Source: Lobosporangium transversale
Lineage: Eukaryota > Mortierellomycota > Mortierellomycetes > Mortierellales > Mortierellaceae
Length of the DNA: 64,000 bases
Direction: 5' to 3'
Assembly (NCBI RefSeq): GCF_002105155.1
Contig: NW_019028979.1
Location: forward strand, 1,116,001-1,180,000
Each line of letters opens with the position of its first letter. Within the stretch, counting starts at the first letter, position 1. Under the pieces are notes generated by a model. The model was not told the origin of the DNA, did not search any database, and saw only the letters and a list, made by a program, of their open reading frames with translations. Below are positions 23,313 to 35,152 of this stretch, piece by piece. The translations under genes and the position numbers were made by a program.

Positions 23313-25274
23313 ATGTCTGCCAACGGCGCTCGAAGGACTGGAAGAGTCAAGTTCTTTAACAGCCAGAAGGGTTTTGGTTTCATTATCCCCTCTGAAAGCT
23401 CGGAAGCAAGTCCTTTGGATGAGGGTAAGCAAAAGCGAATCCTCCACAGAAAAATGAGGTTACATCACAAGCACATCTTCAACGCTATCAAATCAAAAGA
23501 TTTTCACCACAGAAATATCCTCGATGATCTTCACAAACTGATTTCGGCGTTGGGAGTCTAAAAGTCTTTATGGCTTGTTATAAAGCTTTCTCGATCCATT
23601 ATCTCTTCGTTTATAATACTTAAAAAAGGCTTTCAATTGTTCAATCTGGCAAAATTCATGGATTGCGTGCTTTACCCTCTTTTTTGTCTTCCTTCTTAAC
23701 GCATATCAAAAGCAGACAGCGGAGCTAAAAACACCTGTGTTTTTTTTTTCAGAACGAGTGCACGTCACCTGCACAATGAAGAGTCTAAATTAATGGTCTC
23801 AGAAATAAAGAGGTGAAAGACATTTTGATCTTTTATTCGGGTGAAAGATAAAGGAAGCTAGTATTTTAGGGATCGAGAGCGATATGTGCCTTGCATGTCT
23901 GACCTCGTTGTCGTGTACTGCCAGCCAAAGTGATGTTAGGTGAGGTCGTTAGCATCAGCAGTTAGCACATTCTTACAACCGCAGGACCGGATGGAATGTC
24001 TACAGTTGATCGCATATACGCACGACTCGTAAGCTAGGTGTACATCCACAACGCGGCCCTGACACTGACACGAATAAGTCGATAGTACCTGAGGTATTCA
24101 TCAGACAGATATCATTCATTGATGGAGAAGGGTTTGAAAGCAAATATCGTCTCAGTCAACCTTTATCATTCTCTATTATTTATCCTTTCGCAAACTACCT
24201 ACTTCCTTTATTTTTATTATTTTATTATTTTACTATTTTATTATTTATTATTTTATTATTTTATTATTATCTTTTTTATTACTTTTATTACTTTTTATTA
24301 TTAATTATTTTTAATTTTCAAAGATGAGGGCTTAACAACTTGAACGATATCCTGGTTGTGACATATTTAGTCTTCGTACATCATACCGCCATCCAGAATG
24401 ATGGAGGCTTCAAGAGTCTTGCAGAGGTGCGTTTCAAAATAGACTATTTCTAAGTTTATGAGGCAAAATGTTCTTACGAGGCATGACTAAAATTTCTTAC
24501 TTCATCGATTACTGAAATAATAGGGTGAAGAGGTACAGTAACATGCTTTAACAGGAAGGATAAAACAATACTTTATACTATAAGGATCTAATCCCATTAA
24601 TCTACTGCACTTTATCTAGGTTGAATACGACATTGTACCTGGCCCTAAGGGTATGCAGGCTGCCAACGTGACAGGTCCAAATGGGACATCCGTTCGTGGC
24701 GATCCGAATCTTGGTCGCGGTGGTTTCGGGTAAGATAGCAAGCATGTCTGTAGAGTATTGTTGCTGGAGAAGATTGATGTGGCATATCATGACATGGCTA
24801 ATCAAACTCTATGTCTATGATGTTTTATTTAGGCATAATAATAACCGATATGGTGGATATGGCGGCTCCAATGGTATGATTCAACTGCATTCTGATTTTT
24901 TAAAAAAAGTAAAAAAATTTTGACTAATCTTTTTTATTCATTATCATTTTTTTAAAGCCTATGGTGGAGGATATGGACAAGGCCCCAGTGGCCAACAAGG
25001 ATATGGCCAAGGGTATCAGCAGCCTGGATTCGGCACCCAAGGATTTCAACACGGCAACAATCAATTCCAATATGGGTACTCCCAGAGTGGGTACGGCGGA
25101 GGCGCTAGTGGTGTAGGAGCCAATGTAGGAGGTCTTTCAGATGGTCAGATGGGACAGCCAGGCCATCTTAATCAGCAGTCCCAGCAGCCGAGCCCACAGG
25201 CGCAAGGATTCAGAGGTAATGCTGGAGGGCTTCCGGGCGGATGGAACGCATCTGGGGTTCCTCCACAGTACTGA
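23313..25274 (+). CDS. cold-shock-domain protein with Gly/Gln-rich tail
   Basis: Six exons: 23313-23424, 24371-24426, 24524-24532, 24620-24729, 24833-24873, 24958-25274; 214 residues in frame. The cold-shock domain occupies about residues 7-80: RRTGRVKFFNSQKGFGFI (RNP1 KGFGFI), VFVHHTAI (RNP2), GGFKSLAEGEEVEYDIV, AANVTGP. The remainder is Gly/Gln/Tyr-rich, of a kind associated with RNA granules. Such proteins bind single-stranded RNA or DNA and affect translation and mRNA stability; the target is unknown. Exon 3 is only 9 nt and supplies Gly-Glu-Glu, which is needed for the normal domain spacing. Intron 1 (946 nt) is by far the longest near here and includes a TTATT-rich tract. Confidence 0.9.
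24207..24317. repeat. TTATT/TTATTTTA-rich tract in intron 1 of the cold-shock gene
   Basis: About 110 bp of nearly pure T and A with a loose 5- to 8-base period, within the 946-nt first intron. Confidence 0.75.
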
Positions 25275-25463
25275 AGTTTATAATCAACCTTTTTCATAGC
25301 TTTGTGAATATGTAGTGAGAGTAGACTCATTTGTCTTTTTCCACTCTCAATGCATTAACATTCAGATTAAACTATTGCGATGAGTCATGTTGACTAAATT
25401 GATGTTAAACAGAGTTTCCACCTGTCAGGAAGGAACTCTTTATTTTAACAACCATTGTGCCTG

Positions 25464-25691
25464 CTATTGTCCAGATGATTGAGTTGAGGAGGTCTTTTTT
25501 GAGTATTTTTTTGTAGGACAGCTTGGAGAGGAACCTCCAGCATCAATGAGAGCTTGACAGCAGCGTCCCAGCTTTTCGATCACGTCTTTACAGCGACTCT
25601 CTTGGTAGTTGTTCTTTGTAAGGCAGGACTGGATCGCGCAAGCCTCTTTGTGGCAGGGTTGAGAAGTAGAGGGGGTGGAATCGATTGCCAT
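25464..25691 (-). CDS. cmc4: twin CX9C mitochondrial protein CMC4
   Basis: 75 residues, single exon. The core has two CX9C motifs: the first spans CHKEACAIQSC and the second is CKDVIEKLGRC, with an extra CQ and a later C after GGSSPS as in Cmc4/MTCP1-p8. Such proteins are imported into the mitochondrial intermembrane space by the Mia40 relay. The Ser/Lys-rich tail is not conserved. The ATG at 25691 lies 110 bp from the start codon of the divergent gene, so the two must share a promoter. Confidence 0.85.
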   Translation of the reverse strand: MAIDSTPSTSQPCHKEACAIQSCLTKNNYQESRCKDVIEKLGRCCQALIDAGGSSPSCPTKKYSKKTSSTQSSGQ

Positions 25692-25801
25692 TTAAGTAAA
25701 CGAAGCGGAAATGAATTGGAATGAGACTATGAAGATCAAAGAAAGAATGAGATACTTGTCCTCGTGTGGCTGCTGCAAGAACCGATTTATTTAGATTTGG
25801 A
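25692..25801. promoter_or_regulatory. 110-bp bidirectional promoter, CMC4 / polyprenal reductase
   Basis: The start codons of two divergent genes are separated by only 110 bp, so both promoters must lie here or overlap the coding ends. I see no clear TATA box. Confidence 0.6.
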
Positions 25802-27175
25802 ATGTTACATTCAACACTATTTATTTATTTTTTTCTAATGGTCTTCCACAACCCTCAAAATCTACTAGGGAGTTTTGCAGAATGGATGCCTTCATTCTCG
25901 CATCTGATTCAGCTATACTTTATCATCATAACAACTATCGCCTTGCTTGCTGCCACACTTCCTGCCTTGCATGATTCCATACTGCTCTATGGCAAATTAG
26001 ACTTTCCTTCACCAGCAAGTTCTTCGTCTACTGCTCCCCCTAAATCGGCTAAAAAGTCTATTAATCGCTCAGAAACAAAAGTCCATGATCACAGCACGTT
26101 CTTCGCTGTTCTTGGGTCGTTCAAGGTTCCGAAGGCATGGTTCGCACACTTTTATGTCTTCGCCTCGTTCTGGATGATCTATCTTACACTGGATCTCCTA
26201 CTCTACACTTCTTGCTCTTCTGCTTCCATTTCAACTTCACCTTGCCAAATATCTTTTTATTTACCTCAGTTTTTAATCTCTTCATATCATTCATGGAGCT
26301 TCTTGAGATTATTGAACTTGATAGGAATCATGCCTACTCATTACCTACGCAGTAGCATGACGTCTTGGACGCCACCGCCTGAGATTGTAATCGCCATGTT
26401 TTGCTATTGGATTCAGGTCCTTCGGAGATGGTATGAGTCCTGGTTTGTGGAACAGTCTTCTAAGGAAGCCAAGCTTCATCTGGGGCATTATTTTGTCGGT
26501 ATTTCGTTTTATGCTGCTATGGCCCCAGCACTTTGGGTCGATGCATATGAGACCTGGAGCAGATCAACCACCACCGCCATAGCCGAAACAAAAACATTAA
26601 CAAGAATATCATGGATGAATGTAAATCCTTGGTGTTGGATGGGAATGGCTCTGTTCTTGTGGGCGTCTTGGCATCAACACCGATGCCATGTCATCTTAGC
26701 CAACCTCAGACGACCCGAATCACATGAGTGGCTGATGGGCAGCAGAAATAGTGCCGGCAATGGCACTAATAACAACAATAACTTCCAAAAGTACAAGGTG
26801 CCATTTGGAGATTGGTTCGAGTACTTGGTCACGCCACACTATTCGGCCGAAATGGTAATTTATTTTGGACTTTACCTTATGGTATCATCCGCTACCATTT
26901 TTACTATTGATCTACCGTCGTTGCCGATATCATTGCCATCATTATCACGGTCGATTGCAACAGATAATTCGAGATTTAACTCATGGGCTGCTCCAACTAT
27001 GCTCTATGCTTGGATCTGGGTGGTCGTGAACTTGGGTGTTGTGGCCAGAGAAACAGATCAATGGTATCGGTCCCGGTTTGGCGAAGGGTATGCAGGTACG
27101 ATGGTGATGGAAACTAATGGAATGCGACACATCGTGAGGAAACGAAGAGCGATTCTCATTCCCTTTATTTATTAG
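25802..27175 (+). CDS. polyprenal/polyprenol reductase, DFG10/SRD5A3 type
   Basis: Single exon; first ATG at 25802 gives 457 residues. Several hydrophobic helices are seen. The C-terminal steroid-5-alpha-reductase-type domain has HQHRCHVILANLRR, YKVPFGDWFEYLVTPHYSAE, a late ARETDQWYRSRFG and the terminal RRAILIPFIY. These match Dfg10/SRD5A3, an ER membrane enzyme of dolichol synthesis needed for N-glycosylation. It is longer than the roughly 320-residue animal protein because of Ser-rich loops and an Asn-rich insert. An open frame extends upstream without an ATG; I see no evidence for an extra exon. Confidence 0.88.
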   Translation: MLHSTLFIYFFLMVFHNPQNLLGSFAEWMPSFSHLIQLYFIIITTIALLAATLPALHDSILLYGKLDFPSPASSSSTAPPKSAKKSINRSETKVHDHSTFFAVLGSFKVPKAWFAHFYVFASFWMIYLTLDLLLYTSCSSASISTSPCQISFYLPQFLISSYHSWSFLRLLNLIGIMPTHYLRSSMTSWTPPPEIVIAMFCYWIQVLRRWYESWFVEQSSKEAKLHLGHYFVGISFYAAMAPALWVDAYETWSRSTTTAIAETKTLTRISWMNVNPWCWMGMALFLWASWHQHRCHVILANLRRPESHEWLMGSRNSAGNGTNNNNNFQKYKVPFGDWFEYLVTPHYSAEMVIYFGLYLMVSSATIFTIDLPSLPISLPSLSRSIATDNSRFNSWAAPTMLYAWIWVVVNLGVVARETDQWYRSRFGEGYAGTMVMETNGMRHIVRKRRAILIPFIY

Positions 27176-27524
27176 CTTAGAAGGAGGAAGGAAAGAAGTA
27201 AAACAAGGAAAACATCTGTATGTAGGATTGATGTTGAGACAAAGTGTTGTAGTTGATTAGAAGCATACTAGATCAACAAGTGTTTTCAAAGAGATAAGCA
27301 TGACCTGTACAAATATGCAGAGGCAAAATGAAAGTATTGTGATCAGATCATTTCATTCATTAAAAAAAAGTGTTAGGGTGTAGTCAAAGTGATTGTCATT
27401 ATCGTGGCGATTGTAATGTTCGTCTTTTGTGTAATGTTTTTTGTGATTGAGAAAACTCTAAGGGTATTATGAAAAAGAGCGAGTAGTGATTTTTTTTTTT
27501 TTTTTTTTTTAAAAGGGCGTGGTG
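27176..27524. other. convergent intergenic region
   Basis: Shared 3' region of the reductase and the Sel1-repeat gene, with a poly-T run of about 20 nt around 27491-27510. No gene. Confidence 0.6.
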
Positions 27525-30034
27525 TTATGAATGAGTCTTTTCAGTGGCCAAATTGGAAGGCCCACCGTACTTGTCCTTCCAGATCCATTGATTGCCCATT
27601 AGTTCAGCTCCTTGTGCTGTAGCCATTCGATAGTACTTTGCGGACTTGTACATGTCTTTCTTAACACCCACGCCATGGAAGTAGCACCATGCAAGATCAT
27701 TCTGAGCATCAGGGTCACCCTATTCAACCAAATTTACACAGAGGTTCAAGGAAGTTAGATGTGATTTGCTTTAAAGCATTCGGAAATTACAAATAAGCTC
27801 ACTGTTTATACTTTCTCTCTTACCAAGTTCGCTGCAATCTCGAAATAATAGGCTGCAGTCTTTTTGTTCCTCTCAACTCCCCATCCATGCCGGAAACAGA
27901 TACCAAGTTCATAGATCGCTAGTACTAGTTCACCTTTGGCTGCAGAACTTGCGAACGAGTCTCTCGAGTGAAGGTCGCCGACAGCGTGCTCTGCACTCTT
28001 TTGAAGATACTGGAATGCTAAAACTCGGTTCGCTGTACAGCCCCAGCCATGTCGAACGGACAATCCATACATTAGCATGCCCACTGGATCGCCTAACTCA
28101 GCAGCAATTCGAAAGTAATTTGTAGCTTTGGAGATATCTCCATTCTCATGAAGCTCGATCCCTTGACGGACATAATCTTCTGCCTTTTCGGGCATCGGAT
28201 TTGAAGGTCCCACAGCTTCTTCAGGCCGAACATAGCCATTCGTGGGGAAATGATGAGCAGGATGCATATTAATATTGTTGTTTCCATATCCTCCTGCGCC
28301 AACACCACCCCGGGCAGTTTTTGGGAGTGGATGATGTGTGAAAGTGCCATTTCGACCTATGGTTCGGGGATAGGGACCGCCACTATTGGGGGAAATAGCG
28401 CCTCCACCACGTCCATATTGTGATCTCATGCTTTGAGAGCTCTCGTGACTAGGCCTTGGCTCAAGCTGGTAGTGCTGATCCCGGGAACCAGTCAAGGTTG
28501 AGTAGGACTGATGATTACTAGGATGAAGATGATGGTGAGCCTGTGAACGGTTAAGCTGATGTGACTGTGATTCAAGAGCAATCTGCCGGGTGGATTCTCG
28601 ATGAAGCATACTATCTGCTGATATACTACGTCCGGGCGTCAGGACTTCTCTTGCCCTCACACCATGTAAAGTGTCCTCTGTATTGGATCGCTCTATCCGA
28701 GGTTGGTCATTACTTTGTGATCGAGAGTGTGAATTGACAAAATGGCGTGGCTTTGAATGTTCATAAATAATTGGATGCTGATTTGTAGATGCCAGCGAAG
28801 ATGTAGACTCAGACTTTGTAACCTGAGAACTTCCTTGATGCTGCACCTGCAGTTGTTGTTTTTGGTCTCCATTGGTACCTTTCCTTTGTGCTTCTGAAGC
28901 TGATCCCGATCCAAATCGACTGTGCTGTGAGGCTGAGGGTCCCTCGTGTGGAGCAAAAAGGCTGATATTGGGGATACCAGGTCTTCCCTTGTACGATATA
29001 GAAAGTTGATGAATTGATCGACGATATGAACGTAAAGCTCCAGCTTCGCTATCATCGTCGGTATCATCTTCATCATGCTTACGAGGCGGCTTTTGCTTTA
29101 GCCTTTTCTGGTATTGCAATGCTTGTTGCTGATGCTGGTCGTAATAATCAGCACTGTCGTGATTAGAATCGCCGTCAAACGACAGACAGAGAGACGCCGT
29201 GGGGATGTCCGTCAACAGGGCAGGCAAATCTGCTTGCAAAGGAGCTGTCGGTATAATAGATGGTTGTCCCTGTCGTGGCGGTGAAGCAGGATGAGAGGAT
29301 AAAGCCGGAGACATATTCTGTTTCATTCCGAGTTCGTGCTGTTGTTGATGATGATGGCTAGAAGCTGAAGGTGATGAAGTAGAGCCCGGGAATACAGATT
29401 GTTTCAGAACAGCTCCGCTCTGTCTGTCTCCATGTCCATGAGCAGATCTGTGTGCATACTCTTGATTCTGGCCACCTTGATCCGCCTGATGAGGTAATGA
29501 TGGTGATACAGAGAGCCTTGGTACACATCCACCATAATGTGGCTCTTGTTGGAACTGGTAATGATACGTCTGAACCGAAGTGGATCCTTGCTTACTTGAT
29601 ACTCCAGTTCTATCCCATTGAACGGTTGCATTTTGAGGTTGTTGTCGTGCCTGTGTCTGTATCTGTTGTTGCTGATGTTGCTGATGTTGTTGTGTACTTG
29701 AGCTAGTCTGTCCACGTTTATTCTGCTTGTCCTTCACGGTTGACATAAACCCATTCTTTGGCTCTATGATACCTCTGGCTGGAGGACTGGAAGGAGATAC
29801 AGGTGAAGGCGGAACACCTTTTTTCAGCACAGAGTAAACTTGTTGCTTTTGTTGCGTTTGTTTTTGTTGTTGGTGTTTGTCTTTGCTTTTAGTTAGTAAC
29901 TGTGATGGTGAAGGTGGTAACTGTGTCATAGATAGTCTTCGAAGCGGTGGATCAGGATAGAGTGTGTAGACTTTCGGAGTATATTGATGTTGTACATGTT
30001 GGTGCCGTGAGGCTTCTGCGGTTCTTGCAGCCAT
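27525..30034 (-). CDS. Sel1-repeat protein with long disordered N-terminus
   Basis: Two exons, 30034-27824 and 27719-27525; 801 residues, start ATG at 30034. About 620 residues of Gln/Ser/His/Pro-rich sequence, probably disordered, precede at least three Sel1-like (TPR-related) repeats: AEDYVRQGIELHENGDISKA..YFRIAAELGDPVGMLMYGLSVRHGWG, then ..LVLAIYELGICFRHGWGVERN, then GDPDAQNDLAWCYFHGVGVKKD. The final intron splits the third repeat exactly before GDPDAQ. Fungal relatives such as Dsf2-type and Chs4/Skt5-like scaffolds act in protein assembly, but repeat number and N-terminus do not let me choose one. It is followed by a conserved-looking NQWIWKDKYGG. Confidence 0.85.
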
Positions 30035-31965
30035 TTGGATTGGTTGGATGGGGAGGGTGATTAGGTGATTGATGTTTTTGGCTAAGTGATTCCCACTACT
30101 TTGAATATATTTTGTAATTCAATGGTGATCACTGGTTTGGTTCAATAAATCGGATGATTTACTATGGTGCTACTGCAATAAAATTAAGAATAAATAAGGG
30201 CAAATAGAGCAAGCACCCCTGTGGTCGTTCTGAGGTAATCCTTTGGTGAAGGGAGTGCAGAGACAAAAATCTGTGCGAAAAGGGGATGCGCCTACTACTC
30301 TGTCTATAATCAGTGCAACAAAAAAAAGATACATGTTGGAAGAGCGACAGTCAGTCAGTGCGCACAAAAGAACTTTTTTATACGGACAGGAAAAAAAAAA
30401 AGAAAAGAAAAGGGGACGGATGAATGGACATGTGTTCCATACAACTTTCACATGCTTCCCATGTTTTTTTTAGGTGTGCATTGAATTCCATGTCATCTGA
30501 GAAATGCTCATTATGCCACACCTTCTATTGTGTTTCCTGTCCCGAGATCGTAAACTGAGAAAAAAGGAATTACTGTTGTAGTTGATAGAAGTGACAGCAG
30601 AGTAAGGATGTGTGGAATGCTTAGAAATAATTGTGATATTTTTTTTTTTTTTACTTATAATACAGGAAGAGTGTAGAAAACACAACAGCTATGTTTCTGG
30701 GTATATAGTGAAGAATAAAAATAAAAAAATTAAAGAAAATACAGTGAAAGCAGGAGAATTGAGAGGTGGAAGAGACAACAAGTAAAGGATCGAGTTGCTT
30801 TGGGAAAAAATCTTTGGCCCCTGCCCTTGTTTTTGTCTGTCTTCAGTTCGCATGGACGTCTGAAGAGGAACATTAAAAGGCTGGTTCGAAAACAATTGTA
30901 GCAGAAAATGTTACACTAGTTCATATTTCCAGACTTGGTCTCTTGCAAACCCGCCTCTTTACTCCCTGTCTTAAATTGTGTCAGTCTCGGTGTTACCTTC
31001 CTACTGCAATATCGACAATAAAATATGCCAGCAGTATCTTGATAGATATAGATCTTTCTTCTTCACTCTCGCTCGTATGCTCTCAATCATGCTCTCTCTG
31101 TCTCTCTTTGGTAACCTCTGTCTCCCTTCTTACTTGAATATGATCAATCGGCTTTCTTTGCTTTGCTCAGTTTGGGTGTGTGATCTCTCTTTGTCAGCCT
31201 GAATGTGAATGTAAATGTGCTTTGCCTCTCTTGCTTCGTCCCTTGGTGTGACAATCTGCGCAATTTAGCTTATTTTTAATTGTTTCATACCTTCAGGCAC
31301 ACGCGACCATCCCCATGCACAAACCGCAAAACAGACACAGCTTGACACTATTTTTGTATGCCATCCTAAACCAGGGCAGTGGAGGATGGTCTAGATAGCC
31401 AACAACAATAACTACACAAGTCCAGAACTTCCCTCTCCTGCTTTAGAAAGAAGACATTGGATATATCGTTAAACCACATTCTTCTTCTACTTTTTTTTTT
31501 TGAGTCCCCTACTCCTATATACTCCCTTGGAAAAGGAAGGTGTCAAGCTTCCGACTCTAAATGGCATCATGTCTCTTCTCTTCCATTTTCGCTTTGTCCC
31601 CCTGCATATATAAATATATGTATATTTTAAAATAAAGCTAAACACCCCTGAAATCCAATAGAACAAGGAAGAATATCAGTTGCACCGTCTTTGGACCAGC
31701 CGAGCCTTTATTCTTGTTGGTGCATCCATGAACCCAAAGGCAACGTGGCCCCTTGCAGCCCACATCCGGCCTTTTACTTTGTCCTGGTTTTTGGATATAA
31801 AGCTGGCCTTATCCTCTTGCTGTTTCTCTTTTTCCTTTCTTCATATACAAGACACTGTTACCATTGTAGCTCGATACTCTTCTACCCCTTTTTTATGAGG
31901 AAGTGTTCACTCACGAAAATTGTTCAATAGCCTAATTTATCATAGCAGCATTACCTATTTTAAAA
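30035..31965. other. 1.9-kb intergenic region
   Basis: Divergent upstream DNA of the Sel1 gene (-) and the MscL gene (+). Short open frames only, CT-rich patches near 31060-31130, several short A and T runs. I see no gene. Confidence 0.6.
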
Positions 31966-33276
31966 ATGTCATGCAATAGTGAAAAGAATACAATTGTTAA
32001 TATTGATACAGTACCGTCGTCGGTCGAAATTGATGAAGACTCTGCCGTTAACAATAACAACAATGGTGAACGAAAGGAGCATGGCACTAAAAGACGTATT
32101 AGCCTTAATCCTGCAAAAGTCGTTATTCAAGGCGCAAATGTTGTCAAAGGAGGAATCTCACAGAGTACGTATAGCCAATGCCTTGAAGGGATAGGGTGGG
32201 AGACGCGTTCTAATTGACGTTCTATCTGTTTGTTTCATCATAGTGGAAAATAACTTGAATGAGGTTGGCGGCAAATTAACCAAAGTTCCTGGTGTCAGTC
32301 AGGGCGTATCGATATTTGCAGACTATCGCAAGTTCCTGGACCGAGGCAATGTGATTGACTTGGCAGTGGCTGTTGTCATCGGTGAGCCAATCTCCCATCT
32401 TTGTAGAGAGCGTCGACTAAGATTCGGCGAATATGTCTAATATTCATGCACATATTGTATATGATGCTTATCTGCGGCAACCTTGCTGACACTAACCTTA
32501 CTTCTATTGTTTTCTTTCCGCTGCAGGTGCTGCCTTCACGGGAGTAAGTTTATATCAATACATGATTTAAAATGCAAGCTGTTTGGATCTTAATATTTAG
32601 TTATTTTCTATGACTGCTACTTTTCGTTCCTTGGCGATGTTTTAGATTGTCGACAGCCTTGTCAAAGATATCATTGCACCTATCCTTGCCCTTGCTTCTG
32701 GTAGGGCGCTTGAAGAGAACTTTGTGATCTTGCGCCGAAATGACTCTTTCCCGAATCCAGATGTAAGAAAACAATGAAGTTTACGTGTTTAAAATGTTAT
32801 ATAAGTCAACAAGTCATAGCTCCTTTCTTACATTCATATAGTATTCAACTAGAGCATCCGTCAAGGCGAGTGATGCCTTATCATGGAACTACGGTAACTT
32901 TATCCAGACAGTAATCAACTTTTTCATCATATCAGCCTGTGTTTTTGTCATCGTCAAATGTATGTGAAGTCCGTGGAATGTGTCAGTTTAGCGATGTATT
33001 TTTTGCATCTTTTGTTTGACTTTACACTAAACTTTATCTGCTTCTTGTTCATGCCTCTGCCCTTCAGTATATCAAATGGGACGCAACACGAAAGTGGCGG
33101 TTACAGAAAAAAAATGCCCCTTTTGTGCAGGATCGATTGATTTTAAGGCTGTAAGGTGCTCTAAGTGCACCAGTTGGCTTGACGATACGTATGCAAGATC
33201 TGAGGTATTATATACTCGTGTATTGGAGAAAAGATCTTCGTCCTCATCAAAAAGTAATGAAAAGGAGGAATGGTAG
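31966..33276 (+). CDS. mscL: MscL-type large-conductance mechanosensitive channel with zinc-ribbon tail
   Basis: Six exons (31966-32164, 32244-32381, 32527-32543, 32646-32762, 32842-32959, 33068-33276), 265 residues in frame. An N-terminal acidic/Asn-rich extension of about 90 residues precedes the channel. TM1 reads RKFLDRGNVIDLAVAVVIGAAF, then TGIVDSLVKDIIAPILAL; TM2 is NYGNFIQTVINFFIISACVFVIVKLY. These are the signatures of bacterial MscL, the tension-gated pore that releases solutes in osmotic downshock. The C-terminus has CPFC-x10-CSKC, a zinc ribbon in place of the usual helical bundle. Exon 3 is only 17 nt. Introns argue against bacterial contamination. Which membrane it occupies is unknown; no targeting peptide is obvious. 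Confidence 0.92.
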
Positions 33277-35152
33277 TCTCAGCCACTACAGAGTATAAGG
33301 GCTTTAAAAGCGAATAAACACAATTATAGATTGCTCTGCCACAATTAAGAAGACGGAAATATGATTAGGGTTCCCCGCTCACTAGGTCTTCGGACCATTC
33401 TCAACTTATAGACCGCTGGTTCTTGCATTCGTAAAGCCCATAAACTCTGTTATTGCTATTGAACACTGCGCTCTGAACGCTTTATTGCAAGATCCTCTCT
33501 CATCCACTCTTCACTTGCTCGCTTGTTCTCTTTCAATATCTACATCAATGAAACAGTAATCTTTTTCTTTTTTTATTATTTCAGTTGCCAATATCAATAT
33601 GGTGGCACTATTTTGGCTACTGTCTGTTGCGTTTAGTACCTGGCCAATTAACGAGTAGATCTTGTACGCATTAGGAGTATACATGTATATGTTGTGTGGA
33701 ATGCAAAGAACAGATGTGATCAATAGCACATGAGGGACAGTAATACTAGAGGAGGCGTTCAAACCTGCACATTCTTGAATGAGAATTTAGGGTGATATGG
33801 AGATAAAAATAAAAGACTTTAAAGATGATGACATAAATGAAAAGGATATATGTAAGAACTATGCATGGTACATGTGGGGAAGGATAGGAGAAGTAGGTAC
33901 CATCTGGATACTCTATTGGTTAGAGCAATGAACATGTGGAGACAGCTATGGTCATGATTCATATTTTTGTACATACATGTGTTCATGCAAAAAGAGGGAA
34001 ATGTCCAATGCTCCCCTTGCATATCTGGTGGCTACTGCCAACAATCAAAGCTTGGCCTGGTCTAAAATTGCAGAACATGTCCAATGATGCACTTGACTAC
34101 GAGTTCTTCAAACAGCTCCTTTGACCTTTACGTCCGCACGTGCCTATTGTAAGACTTTTATAGTCCAAACGTGATTTGCGGAGAGCATCGGCCGAGAAGT
34201 GAGAGCAATAGAGAACAAGCAGCGATTTTTGAGTCCACATGGGTGTATGAGAGGGGAAGAATAAGCGCTGCGAAGTAATCATGGCAGCCAATCAAACCGC
34301 GTTGTCTTCACACGACGCATTTGTCTGCTAAATCCGGTGAATCTGACTTGCTAGCTGTTTTCTTTGAACATTGTCATTGTGTAGGACAAGGGAACAGGAA
34401 CAAAAAAAAAAAAAATAAAAAAAAATAAAAAAATAAAAAATAGCAGCTTTGACCATTGCCTCCAGGTGCCTCAAGAGAAAGGAAAAAAAAAAGATTGAGA
34501 ACTAAACAAGCATCCCAAAAGTATCTCCCAACACACATTCAACCTTTTTTACTCATTTCATCAGTGAATAACTCATATCACAGAAGATATAATTCGGTAA
34601 AACGGCAGCCTCCGTCAGCTCTTTCCATGTCCACTTTACTCGCTTTTTCCCCTTCCAATGCCTATCCTGATTGCTTAACTGACCCCAGAACGTACATGCC
34701 TTGATCATGGACTGGATGCATAGGGGATAATTATGGCTTTTCCGCTTACTTTCTGTCCATCAGGTTTTTTAAGTCACTCATTGACCTGCCATTCTCTCTT
34801 TTTCTCTTTCTCTTCCTTTTCCCATTTAATCTTTCTGTTTCCCTTTCTCTCTTTTCTCCCACTTTACCCTCTCTCTCATTCTTTCTCTCTCTCTATTTCT
34901 TTTCCTCTCTTTTTCTCTTCCTCTCTTCTCTTCTCTTTTCTTTTTCTTCTCCCATTTCCCTTTGTTATTTCTATTTCTTTCTTGATCAACCACGAAGTGC
35001 AAGGCGAAATATCGAACCTCAGTACATACATAGATCGCATAAAACCCATCCATACTATCTTGATATTTATTTTTTTTAAAAAAGCTATTACTTGTCTACT
35101 TGAAAAGTGATCTCAGATCCTTTTCTTTCCACACTTGCCTTGCTCACATACC
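33277..35152. other. intergenic region with pyrimidine tract
   Basis: No gene is supported. It includes an A-rich block (34401-34442) and a pyrimidine tract of about 190 bp (34792-34982) about 170 bp ahead of the cyclin gene. Confidence 0.6.
34792..34982. repeat. polypyrimidine tract upstream of the cyclin gene
   Basis: Almost uninterrupted C/T sequence (TCTCTTT-type), typical of fungal promoters and leaders. No strict repeat period. Confidence 0.7.

Noticed and set aside
25766-25801. Upstream extension of the polyprenal reductase
   Set aside because: The frame continues upstream but has no ATG; the extension would start at GTG and overlap the shared promoter.
31680-31930. Open frames of 72-79 codons upstream of MscL
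   Set aside because: Two overlapping frames, biased composition, no splice path into the MscL exon; treated as upstream DNA.
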